Origin: Selenomonadales bacterium
Lineage (GTDB): Bacteria > Bacillota > Clostridia > Christensenellales > QALW01
NCBI GenBank assembly: GCA_003150515.1
Contig: QALW01000007.1
Location: 1-64,000, forward strand
Length of the DNA: 64,000 nucleotides
Direction: 5' to 3'
Position numbers and translations under genes: made by a program. The notes below the pieces were generated by a model, which was given only the letters and a program-made list of their open reading frames with translations, did not search any database and was not told the DNA's origin. Positions 1 through 8,313 of this stretch are shown here, piece by piece (positions within the stretch are counted from its first letter, which is position 1; every line of letters begins with the position of its first letter).

Positions 1-20
1 GGAGACTCTGATACAATATT

Positions 21-136
21 TCCGGTGGCAAAGGCAAAGGGGAACCACCTGTACACATGCCGAACACAGAAGTTAAGCCCTTTAGCGCTGATGGTACTTG
101 GCTGGAGACGGCCCGGGAGACGATGTCGCTGCCGGT
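21..136 (+). rRNA. rrf: 5S ribosomal RNA
   Basis: This is the RNA of the large ribosomal subunit. The conserved internal block CCGAACACAGAAGTTAAGCC lies at 60-79. The two ends form the closing helix: CCGGTGGC at 22-29 pairs with GCTGCCGG at 128-135, allowing two G-U pairs. The length of about 116 nt is normal. 16S and 23S are not in the window, so this is probably the 3' end of an rRNA operon that starts upstream of base 1. The exact ends are uncertain by a few bases. The open reading frame that runs across it is not a gene. Confidence 0.93.
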
Positions 137-282
137 TTCTATTTGAGAGAGCTTGGACTATATTGTTCAGGTTCTTTCTTTTTTAGCTTTATATTGATAA
201 TGCAGCCGGGGCACGCCCCGCGGAGGGAATCAAGTTTGATAAGCTGTAAATCAAAATATGCTGAGAAATGTGAGCGGGGTGC

Positions 283-312
283 AAAAAAGAGAAGCCGAAG
301 CTTCTCTTTTTA
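283..312. terminator. Bidirectional rho-independent terminator
   Basis: A 12-bp stem (AAAAAGAGAAGC / GCTTCTCTTTTT) closes a CGAA tetraloop. It has a T-run on both strands. It lies between the 5S gene on the plus strand and the convergent esterase gene ending at 335, so it can stop both transcripts. Confidence 0.85.
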
Positions 313-334
313 ATTTTATATTATTTATAAGGCG

Positions 335-2977
335 TTAATTATATTTTCTGCGCTTGCGGATTAATACTGATGAAGCGGCCGTCAAGCCTGCGGCTCCCGC
401 CATTGACAGCAGCAATACAGAGGAATCTCCGCCCTGATAATAGTCGTCCAGGGGAGCGCTTACCAGCCTGGAGGAGGAGTAAAAATTCCCCGACGCGGTT
501 TTAGTGCATATGCTTATATAATATACGCTGGCGTCTTCGGGAACAGTTACTTCTACTTTGCCATTTGAATATGTGCCTGAAACAGACAGCCATTTCTGTT
601 CAAGCTGGTTTTGAGCGTTATAGCTCAGAGGCTCGGTAGTGTAATAAAGGGTTATGCTGACGTCCTTTGCATCCTTTGGCACGTCAAGCGCTAGATTTAA
701 ATTATGTCCCATACCGGCAGTGGGCTGCTCTGTAAAATAGGCAAGAGGCTCGCCACCTTTAACTATGCTGTCGGCAAAACGATAAATTTCCGCTGGCGTC
801 CAGCCTTCTATATGACCATGCAGCATGCCGTGCTTTATGCATATCTGGGCGTTTTCAAGATTATCAAAGCTTAGGCTGCTGGTGTTTACGCTGGCAGAAA
901 AATCGGCGTCGCTGTTGAGAATGAGCACGGGCATTTTGACATTGTCAAAACGCAGGGAGCCTTCCCAAAGCTTATATGTGGCTTCGTCATAGCGTTCGCT
1001 TCTGTCCGAGAGCGCTTCGTGCATATAGCCAAAGAGATAGACGGGAACGGCAAATGCAAAGCGGGTGTCATATCCTATTAAGTTGGCCAGCACTACTCCG
1101 CCTCCAGAAATGCCGGTAACCCCTATTTTATCGCTGTCCACTAACGGGTCGCTGCGCAGAATATTATGCGCCAGGATGCTCTTGGCCACGGCATGATAAA
1201 GCCATTGGCGTTCAAGAGGAAGATTGCCCGTTCCATATCCTTCTGTGATTCCTCCCTGGGCGTCCTGAGTCCAGCCGCCGTTTCCGTCGGGCATAAGCGC
1301 GCCGTGCTGAATGGCTATGGCCGCATAGCCGCGGTCGTTCCAGAGCTTTATCCATTCAGCAAAGGGATATCCGCCCGAACCATGAAGCAGCAGGACTGCC
1401 GGGACGGGATTTTCAGCGCTGGCTCCTTCGGGATAGCCTATATAGGCAAAAGCTCTCGTGGCTTTGCCGTTAAAGTTCACGCTGTCATAATAGAAGCATT
1501 TGATTCCCTCATATCCGGCGGGATCATATTGGGGAGTATAGGTTATGGCGGGAGTATAATTCAGGCATTGATCGAACATATATTTCGCCTGTTTTACTAC
1601 GTCGTCTATATTATCAGGCATTTCGGGAATTTCGCTTTCATCTCCTGTAACTCCGCCGTCATTGGGCAGATCAATTATAAGCTGGGGAGAATTTGTGAGA
1701 TAGAATGAATCATAGCGGTAGGTGTCTCCCATAACGGCGCCCGTACAGCGCATATCCAAACCTATGGTCGTAACGTCAAACTGCACTTTGGACATATCCA
1801 GCTTGAACGCCACATAGCCTTTAAAGCCTGCGGGCACGGCAAAGGAGGAATTTTGCACTCCTGAGCCGGATTTATCTCCGCCCACTACTTCCACGCTTTG
1901 GCCGGAGAGAGTGTAAAGGGAGACTGTATCGGCCGTTAAATACACTCGGGAAGAACCGCTGCGCAGGGTAACGGTCAAATTGGTCTCTATACCCGGAATG
2001 CCCGCGTAATAAAACATAAAATATTGATAGTTAGAAGCGTTGGCGGCAAAACGCTTTGTAAGCTCTGTGGACTGCCCTGCGAGCAGCGTTTCGCACCATT
2101 GAGAATTTTTAATCATTTCAGAGCCTATTCCGTTGCCTGAATGTCCGCTTTTTAAAATTTCATATACGGGCACCGCGGGCACGCCGAAGCCGGTCAAATC
2201 GGGGGCGGTATATCCTGCCGGAGTAGAACCGTCCGCCTCAAAGCCTTCAAAATCCTCGAGCAGCAGGTATTGCTCATTGCCGCCGTCATCATCCTGTTCT
2301 TGATATAAGTTCATTACAGCCTCCGGGGAATTAGTTAAATAAAATGAATCAAATCCGTAAGTATCATTTTTAAGAGCTCCGTTTGTGCGCACGTCCAGCA
2401 CTATATTGCTTACATCAAAGCTGACTTTAGACATATCCAGCGTATAGACTACATAGCCGCTGAAAGCCGCCGGAATGGTTATGGAAGTGTTTTCTCCGCC
2501 TCCTGAGGCGTTTCCGCCCGCGACGGTCTGGCTTTGGCCGTTTAAATTATACAGCGCCGCCTGATCAGCCTTAAAATAATATCTGCTGCTGGAATCTCTG
2601 AGGGTAACTGTGAGCTGAAGGGGAATGGTGGATATGCCGCTTATGTAGAACATAAAATAGTTATAATCGGCGGCGTTGTCGTTGAATTTCCCGGGCAGCG
2701 TGGCGCCTGAGCTATGCAGAACTTCGCACCATTGTCCGTTCTGAGGCATGACTGAAAAAATTCCGTTGCCCGAATGGCCGCTGGCGTTATTCTGGAAATC
2801 AGGCAGAGCCAGATTGAAGCTTGAAAGATCTCCGCCCCAGTATCCGTCAATGCCCGCTTCAAAATCCTCAAGCAGCAGATAATCCTCTGTCTGAGCTGAC
2901 GCCGGAACGTTTAAAGACGCCGGAAGCATACATACGGTCAGTATGAATGCAAGCAATAGAGTGACTATTCGTTTCAT
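335..2977 (-). CDS. Secreted membrane-anchored alpha/beta-hydrolase (esterase-like) with two N-terminal repeat domains
   Basis: The 880-residue protein is predicted to be exported and anchored at the cell surface. A signal peptide covers about residues 1-28 (MKRIVTLLLAFILTV). Two homologous units of about 190 residues follow (about 32-225 and 236-440); both open with YLLLEDFE and share SGHSGNGI, a QWCE motif and a DSFYLTNSP end. They look like beta-sandwich carbohydrate-binding domains, but I cannot name a family. An acidic linker leads to an alpha/beta-hydrolase domain (about 466-755) with LLLHGSGG, the nucleophile elbow GISGG (about 623), a candidate Asp in NSDADFS and a candidate His in HGMLHGH. 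The C-terminus has a hydrophobic helix followed by RKRRKYN. Acetyl-xylan or similar ester cleavage is an inference. The start has a good ribosome site (AAGGAGG). The divergent LysR gene encodes a protein whose C-terminal half resembles these same repeats. Confidence 0.8.
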   Translation of the reverse strand: MKRIVTLLLAFILTVCMLPASLNVPASAQTEDYLLLEDFEAGIDGYWGGDLSSFNLALPDFQNNASGHSGNGIFSVMPQNGQWCEVLHSSGATLPGKFNDNAADYNYFMFYISGISTIPLQLTVTLRDSSSRYYFKADQAALYNLNGQSQTVAGGNASGGGENTSITIPAAFSGYVVYTLDMSKVSFDVSNIVLDVRTNGALKNDTYGFDSFYLTNSPEAVMNLYQEQDDDGGNEQYLLLEDFEGFEADGSTPAGYTAPDLTGFGVPAVPVYEILKSGHSGNGIGSEMIKNSQWCETLLAGQSTELTKRFAANASNYQYFMFYYAGIPGIETNLTVTLRSGSSRVYLTADTVSLYTLSGQSVEVVGGDKSGSGVQNSSFAVPAGFKGYVAFKLDMSKVQFDVTTIGLDMRCTGAVMGDTYRYDSFYLTNSPQLIIDLPNDGGVTGDESEIPEMPDNIDDVVKQAKYMFDQCLNYTPAITYTPQYDPAGYEGIKCFYYDSVNFNGKATRAFAYIGYPEGASAENPVPAVLLLHGSGGYPFAEWIKLWNDRGYAAIAIQHGALMPDGNGGWTQDAQGGITEGYGTGNLPLERQWLYHAVAKSILAHNILRSDPLVDSDKIGVTGISGGGVVLANLIGYDTRFAFAVPVYLFGYMHEALSDRSERYDEATYKLWEGSLRFDNVKMPVLILNSDADFSASVNTSSLSFDNLENAQICIKHGMLHGHIEGWTPAEIYRFADSIVKGGEPLAYFTEQPTAGMGHNLNLALDVPKDAKDVSITLYYTTEPLSYNAQNQLEQKWLSVSGTYSNGKVEVTVPEDASVYYISICTKTASGNFYSSSRLVSAPLDDYYQGGDSSVLLLSMAGAAGLTAASSVLIRKRRKYN

Positions 2978-3018
2978 TAAACATAACCTCCTTAAAATTG
3001 CGTATTGCTCTTTATAAT

Positions 3019-3068
3019 AAAATATTGTATATTATTTTAAAAGGAGCGAAATATCAAAATATTGTATA
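3019..3068. promoter_or_regulatory. 13-bp direct repeats in the divergent esterase/LysR intergenic region
   Basis: AAAATATTGTATA occurs twice, at 3019-3031 and 3056-3068, with a 37-bp period. It lies in the AT-rich spacer between the esterase start (2977) and the LysR start (3262). LysR-type regulators commonly control divergent neighbours from such spacers, so these are candidate operator half-sites. A -10-like AT-rich stretch for the esterase overlaps the first copy. No consensus LysR motif (T-N11-A palindrome) was singled out. The rest of 2978-3261 shows nothing else that I can name. Confidence 0.4.
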
Positions 3069-3261
3069 GCGTGATATAAATAATGAATAGGCAATGCGAT
3101 CAGAGCGGGATTGATTTTTGCGGAGAATATTAATGGCCGGAAGGCGCGCGGCTGAGGATATATTGGGGATATTTAAATGATGGCGGTTTCATTTGAGAGG
3201 AAGAACGTTCCCCAGCCGGCAATTATCCTTCGGACTGCATTATCAGGGAGAGGGGAATATT

Positions 3262-4779
3262 ATGAACACGGCGTATTTGGAGAATTTTATAGCCATAGCG
3301 GAGGAGAAAAATATATCGGCCGCGGCCCGGCGCATGCATATTGCGCAGAGCGCTTTGAGCACTCAGCTTAAAACGCTGGAGGAGGAAATGGGCTGCGTAT
3401 TGTTAAAGCGCAATCCGCACGGAGTGAGTTTATCTTATGAAGGGGAGCTTTTTTATGAATACGCCCGCCGCGTGCTGGCTATGGAAAGGGAGCTGCGGGA
3501 AAGGCTGGACGACTGCGCGGAGGGAGCAACGGGAGTGCTCAGGCTGGGAGTAAGCTCGGCCTGCCTGTCCTGGGTGCTGGACGGCCCGCTGCACCGCTTC
3601 GGCCGCAGATTCCCCAAGGTTAAATATGAAATATATGAGAAATCGGGGCCGGAAGTGCTTACTGCTCTGCGGGACAGAAGGGTGGATGTTGGAGTTATTA
3701 AGGCGCTGGCCGCGCCTATGGAGGATATGAGAATCCATTATAAGAATTCCGAGCCTATGGCCGTGCTTTTTGAGCACAGGGCGGAATATTTTAAGCAGAA
3801 TAGAATTTCTTTTGCTCAGCTTAACGGGATTCCGCTTTGCCTGACGCGAAAGACGAGGGAGGCGATTTCCCATGCCTGCGCTGCCAGCGGCTTTGAGCCC
3901 AATATCAACGTGCTCTGCGAGCAGTTTGAAACGGCGGCGAATATGGCTCTGCGGGGCAGGGGGGCGGCCATTGTGCCTTTGGCTATGGCGGAAAGATATG
4001 CCTTGGGCACTTATTACGAGGATAAGCGTTCATATTTCAATGCGTCCAGGGCCAGAGTTTATAAATTGAACGGAGAAAGGGTTGAGCCCCGGGTGGTGGA
4101 CGCAACCAATAACGCGGACGAATGCTCGGTAGTGTTGGAAAAGGGCTTTGACGGTTATATCCTATATCCGCTGGACGTAAGCGCTACGGTTCCCTTAAGA
4201 AATCCGCAGGATAACAGAACGGGCATTAAGGACCTGGAAAATATCAATAGGATTGTGTTTGATTTCCGCTATCATGGAGTGAAAAAGGGGGAGCAGTACG
4301 CCATAGGCGGGATTTATATGGTGAACGATATCTCTGATCTGCCCGACGGCGGATTTGTCTTGGATGATTTCAGCGACGTATACCGTTTGGCGAATGATTA
4401 CAGAGTGGCCGATTTATCTCATTATAAGCAGAGTATTTCCCTTATCTCAGCCCGGCCGCTTAACGGGCTGAATAACGCGCTGATAATAACCATACCCAAT
4501 GAAAATCAATATGTGGACGCCGTTCATTGCTGTACTGACTGGCTTAATACGCGGTTTCTGCCCAATATACATAATTACAGATATTTTGCCGTGCGCATAA
4601 TTAATCTGGATATGCAAGAGCTATGCCTTTCCATTATGCTGCTGGAGCTGCCCAGGCTGAATATAGCCCGATTAGATGAAAAGGTGCTGGATACCGCGGT
4701 AACGGTAGTATCCTATTCAGCATTTCCGCTTTCTGCGCCTGGCGCGGAATTTGTTAAGGAATTCAATAAGGGAAGTTAA
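3262..4779 (+). CDS. LysR-type regulator fused to esterase-repeat-like C-terminal domains
   Basis: This is a 505-residue transcription factor of unusual build. The start chosen is the ATG at 3262, with GGGAGAGGGG upstream; the longer frame adds a non-conserved leader. Residues 1-60 are a typical LysR winged helix-turn-helix (ARRMHIAQSALSTQLKTLEEEMG). Residues 88-250 follow the LysR effector domain as far as GRGAAIVPLAMAERY. The usual last 50 residues of that domain are missing. From about residue 257 the protein instead resembles the repeat units of the neighbouring esterase: YFNASRARVYKLNG matches YYFKADQAALYNLNG, GFDGYILYPLDVS matches AFSGYVVYTLDMS, and GGIYMVNDI aligns with the DSFYLTNSP end. 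A second unit opens at FVLDDFSD (about 365) and stops part-way at 505. LysR proteins are usually about 300 residues. A sugar-sensing role, or an inert gene fusion, are both possible. Confidence 0.82.
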   Translation: MNTAYLENFIAIAEEKNISAAARRMHIAQSALSTQLKTLEEEMGCVLLKRNPHGVSLSYEGELFYEYARRVLAMERELRERLDDCAEGATGVLRLGVSSACLSWVLDGPLHRFGRRFPKVKYEIYEKSGPEVLTALRDRRVDVGVIKALAAPMEDMRIHYKNSEPMAVLFEHRAEYFKQNRISFAQLNGIPLCLTRKTREAISHACAASGFEPNINVLCEQFETAANMALRGRGAAIVPLAMAERYALGTYYEDKRSYFNASRARVYKLNGERVEPRVVDATNNADECSVVLEKGFDGYILYPLDVSATVPLRNPQDNRTGIKDLENINRIVFDFRYHGVKKGEQYAIGGIYMVNDISDLPDGGFVLDDFSDVYRLANDYRVADLSHYKQSISLISARPLNGLNNALIITIPNENQYVDAVHCCTDWLNTRFLPNIHNYRYFAVRIINLDMQELCLSIMLLELPRLNIARLDEKVLDTAVTVVSYSAFPLSAPGAEFVKEFNKGS

Positions 4780-4820
4780 GGCCGGAAGAAATAAAGGATA
4801 AACATATTGATTAGAAAGCA

Positions 4821-4962
4821 CAATCAGAGTACAATGCGTTTTTGCCCAGAACGCCCGCCGCGTCCGCTTTACAGCGCAGTCCTAAAAATACCGTGGCATT
4901 TAAGGACGATAAAGCAGCGAAACGGGAAATCGTTCTCTCTGCGGCGCGTTGTACTCTGATTG
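4821..4962. repeat. Short inverted-repeat element (MITE-like)
   Basis: CAATCAGAGTACAATGCG (4821-4838) is matched in reverse complement by CGCGTTGTACTCTGATTG (4945-4962) with one difference in 18. The 106-bp interior has no gene. The same end sequence recurs at 13397-13422. This is the layout of a small non-autonomous mobile element; no transposase or clear target duplication was seen. It lies in the 412-bp gap between the LysR gene and the beta-helix protein. The rest of that gap is AT-rich with a TATAAT at 5122-5127, a possible -10 box for the downstream gene. Confidence 0.5.
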
Positions 4963-5191
4963 TATTGTCCGTATATATCAATTTTCAAGAAGTTAATATA
5001 ACTGAAAAACAAGAATAACCGGCTGTTGATGGTAAATTAGCGGGTTGAATATAAAGTTTCTATTTGCAATTTAACGGAATTTATATTAAAATAGATTAGA
5101 CAATGCTTTCAGGGCGAATGATATAATCATATTGCCTGAGCATTTTTCAGCTTCGCGGACGAGCATTGCGGAGCAAAAATCAGAAAGGAGT

Positions 5192-8101
5192 ATGGTGAAA
5201 GAATTTATGAAAAGACGGGGTAAAATTTTATGTCTTATTTTATCCGCCGCGCTGCTTTTGGGAATGCTTCCGGCGCTTCCTGCCTTAGCGGAGGAAAACC
5301 AAGCGGTTCTTGACGTCAGTCAGGGAAGAATAAACGTATACGCGGACGGATATGTCATAGGGAACGGGGCAAAGGTTGATTATACGGGGAATTATATTCT
5401 GACGGGCAGCGGCAACAGAGAGGTATATTTCCGGTCTTCGGCTGAAGGGGGCGCGGATTCGTATAATGTTACCGTCCGCAATCTGAATATGAATTCAGCC
5501 ACTTCATGCAGCGCGCTTAATATCAGCAGCGGAGTAACTCTTAATCTCACCATTGAAGGAGATAATTCAATTACTGCGGATAATCATCCTGGCATACAGC
5601 TATATGACGGGGGCAACGGCGTTGTTAATATAACGCTGACTGATGACAGTCGGCTGATATTGGACAGCAATAAAAGCGCCGTCCGTTCGGCCAATATAAA
5701 TATAACGCTCAATGTTACTAATGCTTCGGGCATTTCAGGCCTATCCAATCTGGACAACCGTTCCAGGCAGCTCAAATTAGGTTCCGGTGAGCTGCATGAA
5801 TGCGAATGCTCTGATTATACGCCCTCCGAAACGCTGCATACAGGAATATGCGATATCTGCGGAGAAACGCTTGAAAATGCGCATGTTTATACATATAAGC
5901 GGCAGGATGAGCAGGAGCATTTGAAATCCTGCGAAATCTGCGGCTATGAAAAGGTATTGAAGCATGAAATGGTATGGGAGCCTGAAGGGCTGGAAGGGCA
6001 TTACGGCTACTGCCGGTTTTGCAATGAATATATTGATTCAGCGGAACATGTATGGGACGAAGGAACCAATATTCCGGGAACGGATATAAATGTGCCGGCA
6101 GTAAAATACGTCTGCACGCTCTGCGGCCTGGTTCGCCTGGATGAGGACGGCGCGGGCGCCATAGAATTGCTTTTGCGTGATGATTACGGGGACGGCTGGA
6201 ACGGCGCGAAGCTTATTGTATATAGAGACGGCGTTTTAATCAGAGAGCTGGAAATGGATTACAGCTATGACGAGCAGACGCTGTTTTTGCCTTATTCGGA
6301 GGAGGCCGGCTATGCCTTTATATGGATAAAGGGCGAATATGATTATGAATGCGGAGTTACTATTACTCTGCCTGGCGGGGAAGAGCCCGTATATAACCGG
6401 GACGATTTTGACAGTTTAGCGTCAGGCGAAATTCTGCTGAAGCTCAATCTTGCGGATTACGCTCTGGTTGAACAGGCGCTTGACGAGGTTCCGGATAATC
6501 TGGAGGAATATACGTTTGAAAGCGCCGTGGCGCTTTATGAAACGGTTAATAGTGTAAACTGGTATATGGGCAAAAGCCAGCAGGAGGCTGTGGACGGCTA
6601 CGCTGCGGCAATTAAGGCGGCTTTGGCTGCGCTGGAGCCCGGCGACGGCACGGCAAGCGGATTTATAGATATCCGCAACGGAGATTTATATATCACAAGC
6701 ACAGGTTACCGCAGAGGGAGCCAGGAAGATGAAATTGCCTATACGGGCTCCTATTATCTGATAGGGGATACGTCTCAATATAAGGTGCTGATAGAGAGCG
6801 GAAGCCATGAGATTATTATAAACGGCCTGAATATATTAAGGAATGAAGAGGACGCTTCTCCTTTTGCCGTTTCATCAGGCGCGGAAGTGAAAATGAGCTT
6901 TATTGGAGATAACAGGCTTATTGCGGATTATAGCTTTGCCGGTTTAAATGTTCCCGAGGGAGCCAAGCTGAATTTAATTGAGAGCAGCACGGGCAGCCTT
7001 TATGTTTTGGGCGGAGACGACGCGGCCGGCATAGGAGGCAATGAGGATGAAAATGCGGGCGTTATTATTATAGACGGAGGAGATATTACTGCCCTGAGCG
7101 AAGGAGACGGCGCCGGAATAGGCGGAGGATACCGCGGCGGCGCCGGCGAAATTGTCATTAACGGCGGAAATATATATGCTGAATGCCTGGATAACGACGG
7201 GGCGGGCATAGGCGGCGGGGACCGCGGCCAGGGAGGCGTCATTACCATAAACGGCGGCGTGATTACGGCCCTCAGCCTGGATGACGCCGGCGCGGGCATA
7301 GGAGCCGGCTCGGACGGATATGAAGATGATTACGGATATGTGGATCGGATTGTTATTAACGGAGGCGTCATTACTGCGGGCTCGGATAGCGGAGCGGCTA
7401 TAGGCGGGGGCCAGGATTACGGCCCCTGCGGCGAAATTATCATTAACGGCGGCATTATAATTATTTCTTCCAAGCATATGAATGAAACCCTCATAGGAAG
7501 CCCGGATTATTATGAGGAAAGAGAGGATAATAAGGTCGTTATTAACGGCGGCAATATAATTTCGGATAATTATCCTTTAAGCGAGGGAGTCAGCCCCGCG
7601 CCCAAGAATAAGAACGGCCAGGCTGTTTTTGTGCATGAATTCATCATAGATGAAGAAGCGGCTGATGAAATTGTTATTATCACTCTGCCCGACGGAAGCA
7701 GCCGTAAAGAGCGAGCCTATGGAGTCCGCGTGGAGACATTCTTGCCGGTGGCGTCCGAAGCACATGACGATATAAGCTTGTCATATGAATCCGCTGATTA
7801 TGAGGCGGTTAAGGAGGCGCTCAAAAAAGTGCCTGAGGATACCAGCATTTATACGGAGGAGAGCGTTAAGGCGCTTGAGCAGGCTATTCAAAATATAGAC
7901 TGGGATTTGGATGTCCGCGGGCAGGCGAGAGTGGACGAGATGGCGCGGGCGCTTGAGGCGGCCATAGCAAATCTGGAGAAAATAGATCATTCGGGTTCAA
8001 CCGGAGATAACGGCGCGCTGCTGATTCTGATTTTGCTGTCTGCGCTGGGCGGCGCAATTGTTATTGCCGCAGCGTCAATCAAGAGGAAAAACAGCATTTA
8101 A
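5192..8101 (+). CDS. Large surface protein with beta-helix, Cys-rich and FIVAR-like modules
   Basis: About 969 residues, exported and membrane anchored. The start is placed at ATG 5192, directly after AGAAAGGAG; MKRRGK at 5207 is an alternative. A signal peptide covers about 6-38. Residues 40-190 and 490-840 are repetitive strands typical of right-handed beta-helix carbohydrate-binding proteins (GDITALSEGDGAGIGGG, EIVINGGNIYAE and similar turns). Between them lie a region with several CxxC pairs (about 205-310: CDICGE, CEICGY, CRFCNE, CTLCGL), a DDYGDGWNGA motif (about 330) and a FIVAR-like helical module (about 415-490). A second FIVAR-like module spans about 868-931. A hydrophobic helix and KRKNSI end the protein. 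Polysaccharide binding or adhesion is inferred from architecture; no catalytic site is recognised. It is a single-gene unit closed by a terminator. Confidence 0.8.
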   Translation: MVKEFMKRRGKILCLILSAALLLGMLPALPALAEENQAVLDVSQGRINVYADGYVIGNGAKVDYTGNYILTGSGNREVYFRSSAEGGADSYNVTVRNLNMNSATSCSALNISSGVTLNLTIEGDNSITADNHPGIQLYDGGNGVVNITLTDDSRLILDSNKSAVRSANINITLNVTNASGISGLSNLDNRSRQLKLGSGELHECECSDYTPSETLHTGICDICGETLENAHVYTYKRQDEQEHLKSCEICGYEKVLKHEMVWEPEGLEGHYGYCRFCNEYIDSAEHVWDEGTNIPGTDINVPAVKYVCTLCGLVRLDEDGAGAIELLLRDDYGDGWNGAKLIVYRDGVLIRELEMDYSYDEQTLFLPYSEEAGYAFIWIKGEYDYECGVTITLPGGEEPVYNRDDFDSLASGEILLKLNLADYALVEQALDEVPDNLEEYTFESAVALYETVNSVNWYMGKSQQEAVDGYAAAIKAALAALEPGDGTASGFIDIRNGDLYITSTGYRRGSQEDEIAYTGSYYLIGDTSQYKVLIESGSHEIIINGLNILRNEEDASPFAVSSGAEVKMSFIGDNRLIADYSFAGLNVPEGAKLNLIESSTGSLYVLGGDDAAGIGGNEDENAGVIIIDGGDITALSEGDGAGIGGGYRGGAGEIVINGGNIYAECLDNDGAGIGGGDRGQGGVITINGGVITALSLDDAGAGIGAGSDGYEDDYGYVDRIVINGGVITAGSDSGAAIGGGQDYGPCGEIIINGGIIIISSKHMNETLIGSPDYYEEREDNKVVINGGNIISDNYPLSEGVSPAPKNKNGQAVFVHEFIIDEEAADEIVIITLPDGSSRKERAYGVRVETFLPVASEAHDDISLSYESADYEAVKEALKKVPEDTSIYTEESVKALEQAIQNIDWDLDVRGQARVDEMARALEAAIANLEKIDHSGSTGDNGALLILILLSALGGAIVIAAASIKRKNSI

Positions 8102-8127
8102 TTAGATTTTAGCAAGTTGATAAAATT

Positions 8128-8162
8128 AACGCCCTGCAAATATTTGCAGGGCGTTGGTTTTA
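8128..8162 (+). terminator. Rho-independent terminator of the beta-helix protein gene
   Basis: A perfect 28-bp palindrome, AACGCCCTGCAAAT followed by its reverse complement, is followed by GGTTTTATA. It begins 27 bp after the stop codon at 8101. Confidence 0.8.
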
Positions 8163-8175
8163 TATGAGTTAGAAT

Positions 8176-8298
8176 AGCGTTCGTCAAAAGGAACCCCCGC
8201 GGCGTTTGCGGCCGTTCCGGCCGCTGGGCCGAGCCTTCGGCTCGGCCCAGGCCGGGCTGGAAGCCCGGCCAAACGCCGCGGGGGTTCCCTTTGACGCT
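8176..8298. repeat. Cloverleaf palindromic element, copy 1
   Basis: Nearly every base can be paired. The outer arms (8176-8208 and 8270-8298) share AACCCCCGCGGCGTTTG and its complement, with a small bulge further out. Inside lie three back-to-back hairpins: 8209-8223 (CGGCCG, loop TTC), 8224-8250 (12-bp stem, loop TTC) and 8251-8269 (8-bp stem, loop GGA). It sits between the convergent ends of the beta-helix protein and rhamnulokinase genes. The GCGGCGTTTG/CAAACGCCGC collar is shared with other copies. No open reading frame of its own is seen. Confidence 0.8.
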
Positions 8299-8313
8299 AA
8301 CACGGGGCGTTTA

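Noticed and set aside
98..313. 71-residue frame across the 5S rRNA and its terminator
   Set aside because: It overlaps the conserved 5S sequence and runs through a terminator hairpin; no ribosome site or family signature.
3177..3371. 64-residue frame overlapping the start of the LysR fusion gene
   Set aside because: It is in a different frame from the clear LysR helix-turn-helix and shows no family features.
6974..7477. Minus-strand frame inside the beta-helix protein gene
   Set aside because: Low-complexity Ala/Asn/Tyr-rich translation caused by the repeats of the real gene on the plus strand.
8209..8269. tRNA-like cloverleaf
   Set aside because: Loops are only three bases; anticodon, D-loop, T-loop and CCA features are absent. 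The resemblance is only in the number of stems.
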